From JACVRM01 sp963809765 (GTDB lineage: Bacteria; Actinomycetota; Thermoleophilia; Gaiellales; Gaiellaceae): DNA of 64,000 bases. The notes beneath the pieces were generated by a model. It was not told the origin of the DNA, ran no database searches, and saw nothing but the letters and a program-made list of their open reading frames with translations. The stretch's first letter is position 1; every line of letters begins with the position of its first letter. Where the stretch lies: contig CAWEKT010000003.1 of assembly GCA_963809765.1 (NCBI GenBank), positions 1,625,731 to 1,689,730 on the forward strand. Direction: 5' to 3'. Shown one piece after another: positions 24,682-34,645 of the stretch. A program made the translations under genes and the position numbers.

Positions 24682-27600
24682 CTACGACAGGGGAATCTCG
24701 GCGCGCACCGTCGTGCCCTGCCCCGGCGTGCTCTCCACGGCCAGGCGCCCGTCGAGCGCCTCGACGCGATCGGCGAGCCCGCGCAGGCCGCTGCCGCCCG
24801 TCGGGTCGGCCCCGCCGACGCCGTCGTCGGCGACCTCCACGACCGCGAAGCCGTTCTGCTGCGCCACGCGCACGATGGCCGCCGTCGCCTCGGCGTACTT
24901 CGAGACGTTCGTCAGCGCCTCCGCGATGACGTAGTAGGCGGCCGCCTCGACCTGGCTCGGCAGGCGTCCCTCGGGCACCTCCTCGAGCTTGACGGGCAGC
25001 GTTGCTCTCGCCGCCAGCGAGGCGAGCGCGGCACCCAGCCCGCGCTCGGTGAGCACTGCCGGATGGATGCCGCGGGCGAGCTCGCGCAGCTCCTCGAGCG
25101 CGAGTGCGAGCTCGATGCTCGCGCCGGAGAGCAGCTCGTCGGCGGCGTGCATGTCCGAGCCGAGCTTCGCCTGCGCGAGCCGCAGCGAGAGAGAGAGCGA
25201 GACGAGCCGCTGCTGGGCCCCGTCATGGAGGTTGCGCTCCAGCCGTCGGCGCTCCTCGTCGCCGGCGCTGACGATGCGGGCGCGCTGGGCGGCGAGTTGC
25301 GAGCGGGCCTCCGCGTTCGCGAGCGCGAGCGAGACCAGCCGCGCGAACTCCTCCACCCGCTCGGCGCTCCCGGGTGGGAAGGTTTGCGGCGGCGCCATCG
25401 CCGCCGCCACTGCGCCCCACGCCTGGCCCGAGACGATGATGGGAGCGCCGACGAGCGAGCTGAAGCCGAACTCCTCGAACAGCTCGCGCACCTCCGGGGG
25501 GCTTGCGGGGGTGAGGTCGAATTGCTCGGCGCGGCCCGTGCTGACGACGGTCGTGATGGGGCCGCCGTCGAGCGTGCCGGTTGCCGCCGAGCTCGAACGA
25601 GTGCACGCCTGGCTCGCTCCAGCGGCCGACGAAGGTCACCGTCTTCCCTTCGATCCGCATCAGGTTCGCCGTTTGTGCGCCGAGCAGCTCCGCGATCTCC
25701 TCCGTCACGAGCCGGAAGATCTCGTCGGGACGGTGCCCCTGCGCCACGGCCACGGCCACGCGCCGTAGCGCAGCCTGCTCCTCCTGCCGGAGCGACCGCT
25801 CGGTCACGTCGACGCCGCTCACGAGGAGCCAGCGCCGTTCCTCGAGCTCGGGCAGCGGCGAGCAAGTCCATGCGACGAGTAGCTCGCGTCCGTCCTTCGC
25901 CGTCCAGCTCGTCTCCTGCTCCTCGGGCTCCGCACCCGCCGCACCGGCGGCGAACGCGCCGCGCACGACTCCCTCGTCCTGGGGCCGCGCGTAGAGCTCC
26001 CAGAACAGCCGCCCCTTCGCGTCCTCGCGCGAGTAGCCGAATGCTGTGCGCATCGCCTCGTTAACCGGGTCATCGCTCAAGCGCCCGGTCTCGTCCACGA
26101 CGCAGAGGAAGGCCGGCGTCGCGTCGCCCACCGCACTGAGGAAGTCGCGCCGGCGCTCGATCTCCTGGCGGTGGCGCGCGCGCTCCGTCACGTCGAGCCC
26201 GCAGAGCAGGAACCCGCGGCCGCCGTCCTCGCCCTGGATCTCGACGCCGCGCCAGAGGACGTCGAGGAGCTCGCCGCTGCCCGAGCGCAGGCGCAGGTCG
26301 AACTCGCCGGTGTCGCCCTCAGCACGCGCGGTCTCGAGGCGCTGGCGGAACGCCTCGACCTTCGTCCGGGACGACGAACACGTCCTCGAAGGGGCGCCCG
26401 CGGACGGAGTCCTCGAGCACGCGGATCGACTCCTCGATCTTCGTGGCGGCGTGCGCGAGCGTGTCGTTGAGACGGACGATGATGCCCGCCTCGTTGATGT
26501 GGCAGAAGTAGGTCGGCGCCACGTTCACCACCGTCGAGGTGAAGTCGCGCTCGCGCTCGAGGGCGAGCTCCTTCTGCTTGCGGTCGGTGACGTCGCGCAC
26601 GAGAGCGAAGAACTCGTCGCTGCCGCTCGGCGTGATGCGCACTTCCTGGTAGAGCGTCGCCCCCTCGGCGCCGTCGATCTCGTACTCGATCGTCTGGCGC
26701 TTGCCGGTCTCGAACGCTGCCTCCGCGGCGGTCATGATCCTTTCCATCAGCTCGCGCGGAATCGGATAGTCGTAGACGTTCGAGCCGATGATTCGATCCG
26801 CATCCATCCGCGGCGTGAGATCGGACGAGTGGAAGTCGAGGAAGGTGCCCTCGCGGCTGGCGCGGAAGATCGCGTCGGGGAGAGCCAGCAGCAGCGCCCG
26901 GCTCCGCTGCTCGCTCGAGCGCAGGTCCTCCTCCGCGCGCTTGCGGTCGGTGACGTCGCGGACGATCACGAACGACTCCTCCTCGCCGCTCGGGACGATG
27001 CGCGCCTCCAGGAAGCGAGTGCGGCCGCTGGCACCGGCCAGCTCGTACTCCATCGACTGCATCCGGCCCGTCTCGAACGCTCGGTCCTCCAGTTCCTCGA
27101 AGCGTCGGGCGATCTCCTCCGGCAGGCCGAGATCGTGGACGGTCTTGCCGAGGTACCACTCGGGCGGATGCGGCAGCCGTGAGGGATCCGTCCAGCGGAC
27201 GTCGATGAAGGTGTTGTCCGAGCGGCGGACGCGGAAGATGTTGTCGGGGATGCCCTCGACCAGCGCGCGGCTGCGGCGCTCGCTCGACAGCAGCTCCTGC
27301 TCGGCGCGCTTGCGGTCGGTGATGTCGCGCGTGATCAGCAGGAACTCGTTCTCGCCGCTCGGGACGATGCGCGCCTCGCGGTAGCGCTGCGTGCCGTCGC
27401 TCGTCACCGTGTCGAACTCGAACGTCTCGACGGTTCCGGATGCGAAGGCGCGCTCGGCAGTGGCCATCAGCTCCTCGGTCGTCTGCGCGGGCACCGGGTA
27501 GTCCCAGACGGACGAGCCGATGAACTGCTCGATCGGCATGCGCAGCTGCTCGGGGTCTGAGGCGTAGACGTCGAGGTAGACCCCGGCGCGGCTGATCCGG

Positions 27601-28754
27601 TACATGTTGTCCGGCAGCGCCTCGAGCAGCGCGCGGCTGCGCCGCTCGCTTGCCTGGAGGGCGGCCGTGGCGCGGTGCCGCCTCAGGTCGAGGCGCAGCG
27701 CCGCGGCGAGATCCGACACGAGCGCCTCACCGCGGAGTGACGGGTCGTGCACGAGCGCGCCCAGGAGGCCGTCCTCGTCGCTGATCGTCGTCACCGCTCG
27801 CGTCTCGTCCTCGTCCGGGATCTCGGCCGGCCGCCCCGCGGCATCGATCGTCCCGCTGCCGTTGCCGAGCGAGACGAGCAGGGTCGCGGTCGGGTCGCGC
27901 AGGAGCCGCCGCAGCTCGGCCTCGAACTCGGGGAGGGTCAGGTCGGATTGCATCAGCGGTCCGAGCCCTGAGCGGGCGAGCCGGCCCTGGAGCACGCCCC
28001 AGAGGAAGAGGAACGGCACGGCGAGGAACGCGATGGCGGCGATCAGGCCAGTGATGTTGGCGGCCGGTGTCCAGACGTCCTGCGTGGCGATAGCGATGCC
28101 AAGGAAGAAGACGGATGCCGTCCCGGCCAGAAGCACGGGCGCAAGCAGCCGCCGTGCGGCACTGCTGGCCCTCCGCCAGCGCGCGATCAGCGTGACCGCG
28201 ACCGCGATCAGGAGCAGGGCCGCAACGACTTCGACGAGCGCCGTCAGCGTGGTCGCGAGCGTGTCGTGCTCGGAGACCAGAAAGGCGTTCTCCGGGCAGC
28301 CGTCGCAGTCGGTCAGCGGCTCCGGGTCGAAGGGCAGCACGATGATGTTGGCCAGGCACGCCAGTGCGTAGGCGGTGATGACCACCACTCGCTCCCAGCG
28401 CGTTGCCAGCCTGCCGGTCGGGAAGGCGAGCAGGAGGTGGACGAGTGCGGCGGCCCACACCGCGCCGACCGTCATCCCGATCGTGAAGACAAGCGAGCTG
28501 TTCGCCGTCGACAGCCCGGCCGCCAGGAAGGCGAAGCCGACGGCGATCATCAGCAGGCCGGTGCGGTTCTCGGGCCGCCGTGTTCGCGCGATCAGGCCCG
28601 CGGCGATGAAGGAGGCGCCGCTGAGACCACCGATGACGAGGGTGAGGATCGGCTGCTCGTCGTGGTCGCTCGTGAGGATGAAGGCCCCGACCGCGACCAG
28701 CGCGACGAGCGCAGGGGGGACGACGATGAGCCAGAGCCGCGTCGTGCGGCTCAT
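24682..28754 (-). CDS. Giant multi-PAS membrane histidine kinase, frameshifted twice
   Basis: About 1356 residues after correcting extra bases near 26366 and 25583. Order: seven or eight N-terminal membrane helices (residues 1-265), five PAS/PAC units each beginning RSRALLEALPDNMYRISR-like (near 405, 530, 660), then ERDFTSTVVNVAPTYFCH and RRDFLSAVGDATPAFLCV, a GAF domain (DEIFRLVTEEIAELLGAQTA), HisKA_3 (RLERNLHDGAQQRLVSLSL with the phospho-accepting His) and an HATPase_c domain (EALTNVSKYAEA, DDGVGGADP). This is the NarX/LiaS type of kinase. It overlaps the upstream receiver gene by 4 bp and precedes the LuxR-type output gene. Confidence 0.88.
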
Positions 28755-29104
28755 TCGAGCAGGGCTGCGACCGCTTCCGCCGAGAGCTCGGCCTTCGGGA
28801 TGAACCCGCGGGCGCCGCTGTCGCGGACGAGCGTGCCGAAATCGCACGCGTCCCGGCTCGAGGTCATGACGATCGCGGGCGAGCTCCCGTTCGACGTCAG
28901 CGCAGCCGCGACCGCAAAGCCGTCGATGTCCGGCAGCTGCACGTCGAGCAGGATCACGTCGGGGCGAAGCTCACGCGCAGCCGCGATCGCCGACTCCCCG
29001 TCGGCAGCCTCGCCGACGACGTCGAACCCCTCGCTTTCGAGGAGCGCGCGGGCCATCCCGCGGAAGCTCGGGTGGTCGTCGACGATAAGGAGGGTCTTGC
29101 CCAT
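28751..29104 (-). CDS. Single-domain response regulator
   Basis: A 117-residue receiver without output domain. The acidic pair is in LLIVDDHPSF, the phospho-acceptor Asp in VILLDVQLPDIDG near residue 54, the Thr in IVMTSSRD and the conserved Lys in GFIPKAELSA. It probably shuttles or sinks phosphate in the phosphorelay with the kinase that follows (4-bp overlap). The ATG at 29104 is chosen over upstream codons because the receiver fold starts there. Confidence 0.9.
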   Translation of the reverse strand: MGKTLLIVDDHPSFRGMARALLESEGFDVVGEAADGESAIAAARELRPDVILLDVQLPDIDGFAVAAALTSNGSSPAIVMTSSRDACDFGTLVRDSGARGFIPKAELSAEAVAALLE

Positions 29105-29285
29105 GGGCGAAATGGTCGCACGGCGCGGCCCAGACCGCTGTACGGGTAACCCCACTCTTTTCCTGCTCGGCTTCCGGAGAGCGGCGCCACGTCGGAGCTA
29201 CCCGACGCGAGTGTTCGGCCGGCGATCCTCTACCTGGAGCCGGCGCGCCTGGACGGGAGCTCGTGCTCGGCGGATGATCGCGTCA

Positions 29286-31727
29286 ATGCGGAGAGACCTC
29301 CCGACCGGCACCGTCACGTTTCTCTTCACCGACGTCGAAGGCTCCACGAAGCTCTTGCATGAGCTCGGCGCGGAGGCGTACGCACAGTCGCTCGCGGAGC
29401 ACTGCGTCGTCGTGCGTGAGGCATGTGCGGCCGAGGGCGGCGTCGAGGTCGACACGCAAGGCGACGCGTTCTTCTTTGCCTTCCCGTCCGCCCCTGGCGC
29501 AGTAGCAGCCGCGGAGACGATGACAGAGGCGCTTGCACCGGGCCGGATCCACCTGCGCATCGGCCTGCATACGGGGACGGCGGTCGTGACCGGCGCAGGC
29601 TACGTCGGAGACGACGTTCACCTCGCGGCGCGCATCGCAGCTTCGGCCCACGGAGGGCAGGTCGTACTCTCGCAGGCGACCGGCGCGCTCCTCGACGGGC
29701 AGTTCCTCACCGATCTCGGTGAGCACCGGCTCAAGGACATCGAGGGAGCGGTCGCGATTCTCCAGCTCGGGACGTCGAGGTTCGCTCCGCTCAAGACGAT
29801 CTCAAATACGAACCTCCCGCGGCCTGCGAGCTCCTTCGTCGGCCGCACAGCAGAGCTCGCCGACGTACTCTCGCTCGTCGAGGACGGGTCGCGCCTCGTG
29901 ACGCTCACCGGCCCCGGCGGCTCGGGCAAGACGCGCCTCGCGCTCGAGGCCGCGGCGACGCTCGTCCCCTCTTACAAGGCAGGGACGTTCTGGGTCGGTC
30001 TCGCCTCCCTCCGCGATGCCTCGCTCGTGAGCGCGACGATCTCCCAGACGATCGGGTCGAACAACGGCCTTGCCGAGCACATCGCAGAACGGGAGCTGCT
30101 GCTCCTGCTCGACAACCTCGAGCACGTGATCCAGGTTGCTCCCGAGCTCTCGTCGCTCCTCAGCGCCTGTCCCAACCTGACTCTGCTCGTCACGAGTCGC
30201 GAGCTCCTGCGGGTTCACGGAGAGGTCGAGTACGCGGTTCCGCCGCTTGCCTCTCGCGATGCCGTCACCCTTTTCTGCGAGCGCTCCCGGCTCGAGCCAA
30301 GTGCGGACATCGCCGAGCTCTGTGCTCGCCTCGACGACCTGCCGCTCGCCATAGAGCTCGCGGCCGCGCGCACAAGAGCCCTTTCACCGAAGCAGATCCT
30401 GGAGCGGCTCGCCGAGCGTCTTGACCTCCTGCAAGGCGGCCGCGACGCGGATCCACGCCAGCAAACGCTGCGCGCCACAATCGAGTGGAGCTACGACCTG
30501 CTTACGCCCGAGGAGCAGCGGCTCTTTCGCACGTTCTCCGTCTTCGTCGGCGGCTGCACACTCGACGCCGCCGGAGCGGTGACAAAAGCCCACCTGGACA
30601 CGCTGCAGTCACTGGTCGAGAAGAGCCTGCTGCGTTTCTCAAACGAGCGCTACTGGATGCTCGAGACGATTCGCGAGTATGCGGCACATCGAATCGAAGT
30701 CCTGGGCGACGCGGAGGAGCTACGTGATCGCCATGCCGATTACTTTCTTGATCTTGCTCAGCGTCAAGGGCCACTAATGGAGTCCGCTCTTCAATCAGAT
30801 GCGAGGCACCGATTAGTGAGTGATGAGAGCAATCTGCGTGTCGCCGTGATGCACGTCCACCAGCGTTCTCCGGAGCGTCTGCTCGAGTTCGTGAGCGCGC
30901 TCGCACTCTTCTGGACAAGCGCCGGCCGATCGACCGAAACACAGATCTGGGCCGAGCGCGCGCTCGCGAATGCACCCCCGGAGTCGACCTTACTCCGAGC
31001 CGATGCCTTGCTCGTGCTGTCACTTACCGCGGGCCGCGTCGGCGACACAGCGAAGTCGGTCGCAAGCGCTCAGGAGGCGATTGGCATCTACCGAGATCAG
31101 CAGAGCCACCGACTCGGGCGCGCACTCGTATACCTCGCGACCGCCTATCTGAGAGCCGGGAGCTACGAAGAGGCGCGCTCGGCCTTTCAAGACGCGATCG
31201 AATATTCAGAAGGGGCTACCGATGATTGGTCCCGGGCTCTCGCATTGAGCAACCTCGGCTACCTCTCGCTGATCCTCGGTGATTACCAAACTGCGGAGCA
31301 GATGTCGCTTGAGGCAGTGGAGCTCAAGCGTGAACTCGGCAACGAGATTGGGGCGATCGAATCGCTCTGTAACGCAGGTCTTGCTGCGCTGTTGGGATTG
31401 CGGCTCGACGATGCCCGCGTGCTTCTGAACGAGACTCTGAGGGTCAGCCTGGATCTCGGCCACGACACGCTACTCGCGTGCAGTCTCGAGGGCCTTGCGT
31501 GGATGGCCGCGAGGTCATCCGAGTTCGAGCGCGCCGCCAGGCTGCAGGGTGCTGCGGAGCACCGGATGACGGCGGCCGGAGGAGACCTCGACGGCGTGGA
31601 ACAGAAGATCCACGACGAGACGCGAACGGCAATTCGGGCGGGCCTGGGCCGGAGCTCCAACGACCTGGTCGCGCTTGGCCGGTCTCTTAGCCTCGAAGAT
31701 GCTGTCGAGCTTGCCCTCGCGGGCTGA
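29286..31727 (+). CDS. Cyclase-STAND-TPR regulator
   Basis: An 813-residue protein. Residues 5-170: class III cyclase homology domain (VTFLFTDVEGSTKLLHELG, VEVDTQGDAFFFAFP, LRIGLHTGTAVVTGAGYVG). Residues 180-440: NB-ARC/STAND ATPase (SSFVGRTAELADVLSLV, P-loop TGPGGSGKTRLA, LLLLLDNLEHVIQ, TSRELLRVHGE, LPLAIELAAARTRALSP). Residues 470-800: helical TPR-type repeats. The domain plan matches a large family of actinobacterial signal-sensing ATPases with unknown ligands. An alternative ATG at 29274 would add four residues. Base composition falls noticeably after about 30600, with more A/T-ending codons than in neighbouring genes. It is divergent from the two-component genes. Confidence 0.87.
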   Translation: MRRDLPTGTVTFLFTDVEGSTKLLHELGAEAYAQSLAEHCVVVREACAAEGGVEVDTQGDAFFFAFPSAPGAVAAAETMTEALAPGRIHLRIGLHTGTAVVTGAGYVGDDVHLAARIAASAHGGQVVLSQATGALLDGQFLTDLGEHRLKDIEGAVAILQLGTSRFAPLKTISNTNLPRPASSFVGRTAELADVLSLVEDGSRLVTLTGPGGSGKTRLALEAAATLVPSYKAGTFWVGLASLRDASLVSATISQTIGSNNGLAEHIAERELLLLLDNLEHVIQVAPELSSLLSACPNLTLLVTSRELLRVHGEVEYAVPPLASRDAVTLFCERSRLEPSADIAELCARLDDLPLAIELAAARTRALSPKQILERLAERLDLLQGGRDADPRQQTLRATIEWSYDLLTPEEQRLFRTFSVFVGGCTLDAAGAVTKAHLDTLQSLVEKSLLRFSNERYWMLETIREYAAHRIEVLGDAEELRDRHADYFLDLAQRQGPLMESALQSDARHRLVSDESNLRVAVMHVHQRSPERLLEFVSALALFWTSAGRSTETQIWAERALANAPPESTLLRADALLVLSLTAGRVGDTAKSVASAQEAIGIYRDQQSHRLGRALVYLATAYLRAGSYEEARSAFQDAIEYSEGATDDWSRALALSNLGYLSLILGDYQTAEQMSLEAVELKRELGNEIGAIESLCNAGLAALLGLRLDDARVLLNETLRVSLDLGHDTLLACSLEGLAWMAARSSEFERAARLQGAAEHRMTAAGGDLDGVEQKIHDETRTAIRAGLGRSSNDLVALGRSLSLEDAVELALAG

Positions 31728-31747
31728 TCTCCGTCGCCCATGCCTCG

Positions 31748-32335
31748 CTACGACAGCGCGGAGAGGAACTGCAGGGTGCGCTGCGTTGCCAGTGCCGCCG
31801 CGTCGGCGTCGTAGCTGGGGAGCGAAGAGTCGATGAAGAGGTGCTCGTCGCCGGGGTAGACAAACAGTTCGGCCCGGTCGGGCCCGCTCGCGGCAACCAG
31901 TTCGCGGGCAGCGTCGATATCGCCCTCGTGGGCAAAGAACTCGTCATCCGCCTTGCCGTGGATCTGAACAGGCAGCCCGTCGGGCCACGGGCCGAAGGCG
32001 TATTCGCCCGTGATGGGGAAGCAAGCTTCATAGAGAACCGCCCCACGGGCGCCGGCGCGCGTCTGTGCGAGCCGCTGTGCGGCGCCGACGCCCCACGAGA
32101 TGCCGGCGTACACCAGCCCCTCGGGCAGTGCGTTCGCGGCTTCGTCGGCCTTCGCATCAAGGGTGCCGCCGGCCTCCTGCACGAAGGCGAACGCCTCTTC
32201 CATCGTGGCGAACGTGCGCCCGTCGAACACATCTGGGGCGTGGACGGTGTGTCCCGCCTGTCGCAACTCGTCGGCAAACCGCTCCACTCCCTCGGTCAGC
32301 CCTTGGATGTGGTGATACAGGGCAACTTCGGCCAT
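31748..32335 (-). CDS. Dienelactone hydrolase family protein
   Basis: A 195-residue alpha/beta hydrolase of the DLH family. Motifs: HIQGLTEGVERFADELRQAG near residue 9, HAPDVFDGRTF near 32, nucleophile region YAGISWGVGAAQ near 77 (Ser in place of the Cys of classical DLH), HGKADDEFF with Asp near 128 and YPGDEHLFID with His near 160. Substrate unknown. AGGAGGT lies 8-10 nt before the ATG at 32335. It is divergent from the arsR-like gene and probably controlled by it, because a palindrome-rich segment separates the two. Confidence 0.86.
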   Translation of the reverse strand: MAEVALYHHIQGLTEGVERFADELRQAGHTVHAPDVFDGRTFATMEEAFAFVQEAGGTLDAKADEAANALPEGLVYAGISWGVGAAQRLAQTRAGARGAVLYEACFPITGEYAFGPWPDGLPVQIHGKADDEFFAHEGDIDAARELVAASGPDRAELFVYPGDEHLFIDSSLPSYDADAAALATQRTLQFLSALS

Positions 32336-32361
32336 CCCCGAGACCTCCTGGCTAATGATTC

Positions 32362-32392
32362 ACTAGTTTGGAACATTCCGCAACGCTAGTCT
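32362..32392. promoter_or_regulatory. Possible operator between DLH and ArsR genes
   Basis: The 65-bp divergent gap holds the palindromes ACTAGT (32362-32367) and GGAACATTCC (32370-32379) and a TAGTCT -10 hexamer (32387-32392) 8 nt before the ATG of the arsR-like gene. This is a plausible site for the regulator. Confidence 0.45.
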
Positions 32393-32400
32393 ATTCGCGG

Positions 32401-33006
32401 ATGTCCCGCAAGGCGTCTCCACCCGACTACGACCTTGCCGACCGGCTCGCGCTCACCGAACCGTCCCAAGTGAGGGCGATCAGCCATCCCCTCCGCATCA
32501 CGCTCCTGGGCCTGCTCCATGAGCGGGCAGCGACGGTGACCGAGTTGGCGGCCGCGGTCGAGCGGCCGAAGAGCACCGTCGCCCACCACGTCCGGGTGCT
32601 CACCGAGGCCGGACTGCTCCAGGTCGTGAGGACTCGACGGGTGCGGGCCATCGAGGAACGGTTCTACGGCCGCACGGCACGGATGTTCTACGTCGGGATC
32701 GAACGGAGCCCCGACGGCGACGACCTCCCTCGAGATTTCAACGACTTCGAGGTCGCTGCTCGGGAGTCGGCTGCGGCGTTCCGGGACGGGAAATTGTGGG
32801 GCTTCATCCGGCACGCCCGCATCTCGGAGGCGCAGGCGTCGGAGTTCTGGGAGCGGATGGCGCAGCTGGTGACGGAGTTCGACCAGCTTCCCCGGACGGG
32901 TGAGACCATGTACGGATTCGCGGTCGGCGTCTATCCCACCGACCAGCCGACCCTCCCGGAGGGCGCTCCTGCTACTGCCGATCCTCCGCCCGCGCCCTCG
33001 GGCTGA
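32401..33006 (+). CDS. ArsR/HTH_20-type transcriptional regulator
   Basis: A 201-residue winged-helix protein. The DNA-binding unit covers residues 20-95 (AISHPLRITLLGLLHERAAT, VTELAAAVERPKSTVAHHVR and a VVRTRRVRAIEERFYGRTA wing). The C-terminal half is helical (FEVAARESAAAFRDGKLWGF, EFWERMAQLVTEFDQLP) and probably binds a ligand or dimerises. The N-terminal frame could start earlier, but ATG 32401 has TAGTCT 8 nt upstream, the leaderless pattern. It probably controls the divergent dienelactone hydrolase gene. Confidence 0.87.
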   Translation: MSRKASPPDYDLADRLALTEPSQVRAISHPLRITLLGLLHERAATVTELAAAVERPKSTVAHHVRVLTEAGLLQVVRTRRVRAIEERFYGRTARMFYVGIERSPDGDDLPRDFNDFEVAARESAAAFRDGKLWGFIRHARISEAQASEFWERMAQLVTEFDQLPRTGETMYGFAVGVYPTDQPTLPEGAPATADPPPAPSG

Positions 33007-33024
33007 CGCGCTGGCGGACGGCTG

Positions 33025-33099
33025 AGGTCAGTCCCCGCGCATTGGCGTTCGGCACGCCGCGTGGCGTGCGTGACCGATCTTTGTCCGGGGGACAGACCC
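33025..33099. repeat. REP-like repeat, copy 14 (long interior)
   Basis: GGTCAGTCCCC ... GGGGGACAGACCC separated by about 50 nt. The interior holds its own stem (GGCACGCC / GGCGTGCG). Confidence 0.8.
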
Positions 33100-33115
33100 T
33101 ACGTTTGAGGTCGTT

Positions 33116-33148
33116 GGGTCTGTCCCCGGCAGTTTCGGGGACTGACCC
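33116..33148. repeat. REP-like repeat, short form, copy 15 (inverted)
   Basis: GGGTCTGTCCCC, interior GGCAGTTTC, GGGGACTGACCCC. An intact short form lying 10 bp from the stop of the next gene. Confidence 0.85.
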
Positions 33149-33158
33149 CAGCCCGGCC

Positions 33159-33458
33159 TTAGCTGCGGGCGCCGGCTCCGATCTTCTGGTGGATGGCGAC
33201 CTGATACTTCGATACCGACGTGCGGCTACCCGGGGTGTCGCCGGCCGGCATCGAGTTCAGCGTGGCGTCGCCCTGGCGGTAGTCGTCCTCGTTCTCGAAG
33301 AGGACGACGACGAGCGCCTTGTCGGTGTCCGGGTCGTGGAGCATCAGGATCTCGGTGGCCGGCAGGCCTTCCGGCGGGCCCTGGTCGACGTCGCCCTGGA
33401 TCTCGTCGATGCGGTCCTGGCCGACGCCTTCGAAGGTGACTACGCGTGCGATTGCCAT
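33159..33458 (-). CDS. Small dimeric alpha/beta-barrel protein
   Basis: A 99-residue protein with one ferredoxin-like unit: MAIARVVTFEGVGQDRIDEI, ILMLHDPDTDKALVVVLFEN and DDYRQGDATLNSMPAG. It has the same length and probable fold as the gene at 7109, but little sequence identity by eye. A GGGAGGATCCC ribosome site lies just upstream of the ATG at 33458. Function unknown; dimeric alpha/beta barrels include oxygenases, but also inactive members. Confidence 0.72.
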   Translation of the reverse strand: MAIARVVTFEGVGQDRIDEIQGDVDQGPPEGLPATEILMLHDPDTDKALVVVLFENEDDYRQGDATLNSMPAGDTPGSRTSVSKYQVAIHQKIGAGARS

Positions 33459-33528
33459 GGGATCCTCCCGTTTGATTGGCCCCAGCCTATGGCCAGCCGC
33501 TCGCCGCCGTATTTATACGATCGGCGTT

Positions 33529-34098
33529 GTGGTTCCGGAGGCGCGGCTCGAGCGTTCGGATGCCGGCCTCTACGTCGTCGGCGAGGGCTGGTTCGTGCTC
33601 AACGCACGGGAGTCGCGCTGGGGCCAGTCGGCCGGGCTCGGCAAGGGCATGCGGCTCGAGGGCGACACCTCGTTCTCGCAGGTCGGCATCGGCATCCGCG
33701 TGCTCGCGCGCGGCGAGCCGATGGCGATGTACCACTGGGAGGCCGACCAGGAGGACTTCCTCGTCCTTTCCGGTGAGGCGCTGCTGATCGTCGAAGGGCA
33801 AGAGCGGCCGCTGAAGCAGTGGGACTTCGTGCACTGCCCGGCCGGGACGAAGCACGTGATCGTCGGCGCCGGCGACGAGCCCTGTGCGGTGCTCGCCATC
33901 GGCGCGCGCGAGCACACGACGACGCCCGGTCCCGACGGCGAGCTGACCACGGCCGAGGGGTGGGGCGCGTACCCGGTGGACGACGCGGCGATCCAGCACG
34001 GCGCGGGAGTCGAACGCGAGACCACCGACGAGGACGAGGCCTACGCCGGCTTCTCGACGAGCGAGCGCACGCCCTACCGCGAGGGCTGGCTGCCCTGA
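33529..34098 (+). CDS. Cupin-domain protein
   Basis: A 189-residue protein with a cupin barrel in the middle: MAMYHWEADQEDFLVLSGEA near residue 64 (cupin motif 1 with His and Glu), LIVEGQERPLKQWDFVHCPA and GTKHVIVGAGDEPCAVLAIG (motif 2 with His). It probably binds a divalent metal and a small ligand. The N-terminal WFVLNARESRWGQS and the late EGWGAYPVDDAA are typical of a cupin subgroup common in actinobacteria. The GTG at 33529 has TACGAT 7 nt upstream and no Shine-Dalgarno (leaderless type). The last 25 bp overlap the convergent kinase gene. Confidence 0.83.
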   Translation: MVPEARLERSDAGLYVVGEGWFVLNARESRWGQSAGLGKGMRLEGDTSFSQVGIGIRVLARGEPMAMYHWEADQEDFLVLSGEALLIVEGQERPLKQWDFVHCPAGTKHVIVGAGDEPCAVLAIGAREHTTTPGPDGELTTAEGWGAYPVDDAAIQHGAGVERETTDEDEAYAGFSTSERTPYREGWLP

Positions 34099-34580
34099 GC
34101 CGCCGGCCGCCGCGCGATCGCCTCGAGCTCGTCGGCAACCTCGGCTAGCGGCCTCGTCGCGTCGATCTCGTCGGTCGCCGTCGCCCGGAGCAGAGGCTCG
34201 ACCGTGGCCAGGTGCCCGAGGATCAGGTCGCGCTCCTCCTCGCTCTTGCCGAACGGGTTCGTCGCCCGCGAGGCGATGCGCCCGAGGACGACACCGGCGG
34301 GCGCGCTCAGCAGCACGACCGCGTCGAAGCTCGGGTAGAAGCGTCCCTGGTTGCGGACGCAGCCGGAGAGGAACAGCGTCCCGTCCGTGTGTGCGCGCAG
34401 GAGCTCCTCGATCCGCTCCTCGCGCCAGAGGCGCTCCCAGCCTGGCGGCTCGTCCAGCGGCACCTCCTCGGCCCAGTCGCCCTCGTCCGTGTCGACGACC
34501 GCGTGACCGCGGCGGGCGAGCTCCTCGAGGACGCTCGACTTGCCCGTCCCCGAGATGCCGGTCACCAGGACGAGGGTCAC
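34074..34580 (-). CDS. P-loop small-molecule kinase (AAA_18-like)
   Basis: A 168-residue P-loop kinase: Walker A VTGISGTGKSSVLEEL at the N-terminus, VVDTDEGDWAEEVPLDEPPG as substrate region, FLSGCVRNQGRFYPSFD and AVVLLSAPAGVVLGRIASR with a lid. It belongs to the adenylate/shikimate-kinase-like group; the substrate is unknown. The GTG at 34580 has TAGCGT 6 nt upstream and no Shine-Dalgarno. It overlaps the cupin gene tail to tail by 25 bp. Confidence 0.82.
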   Translation of the reverse strand: MTLVLVTGISGTGKSSVLEELARRGHAVVDTDEGDWAEEVPLDEPPGWERLWREERIEELLRAHTDGTLFLSGCVRNQGRFYPSFDAVVLLSAPAGVVLGRIASRATNPFGKSEEERDLILGHLATVEPLLRATATDEIDATRPLAEVADELEAIARRPAAQGSQPSR

Positions 34581-34597
34581 GACGTCACGCTAGACGC

Positions 34598-34623
34598 GAG
34601 GGGCCGGCATGAGCCGGCCCCTC
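34598..34623 (-). terminator. Terminator of the M43 protease gene
   Basis: A perfect 11-bp stem, GAGGGGCCGGC / GCCGGCCCCTC, with loop ATGA, 22 bp beyond the protease stop. It also lies just upstream of the kinase promoter. Confidence 0.8.
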
Positions 34624-34645
34624 CGCGCATTCGTATTTCTGGTGA

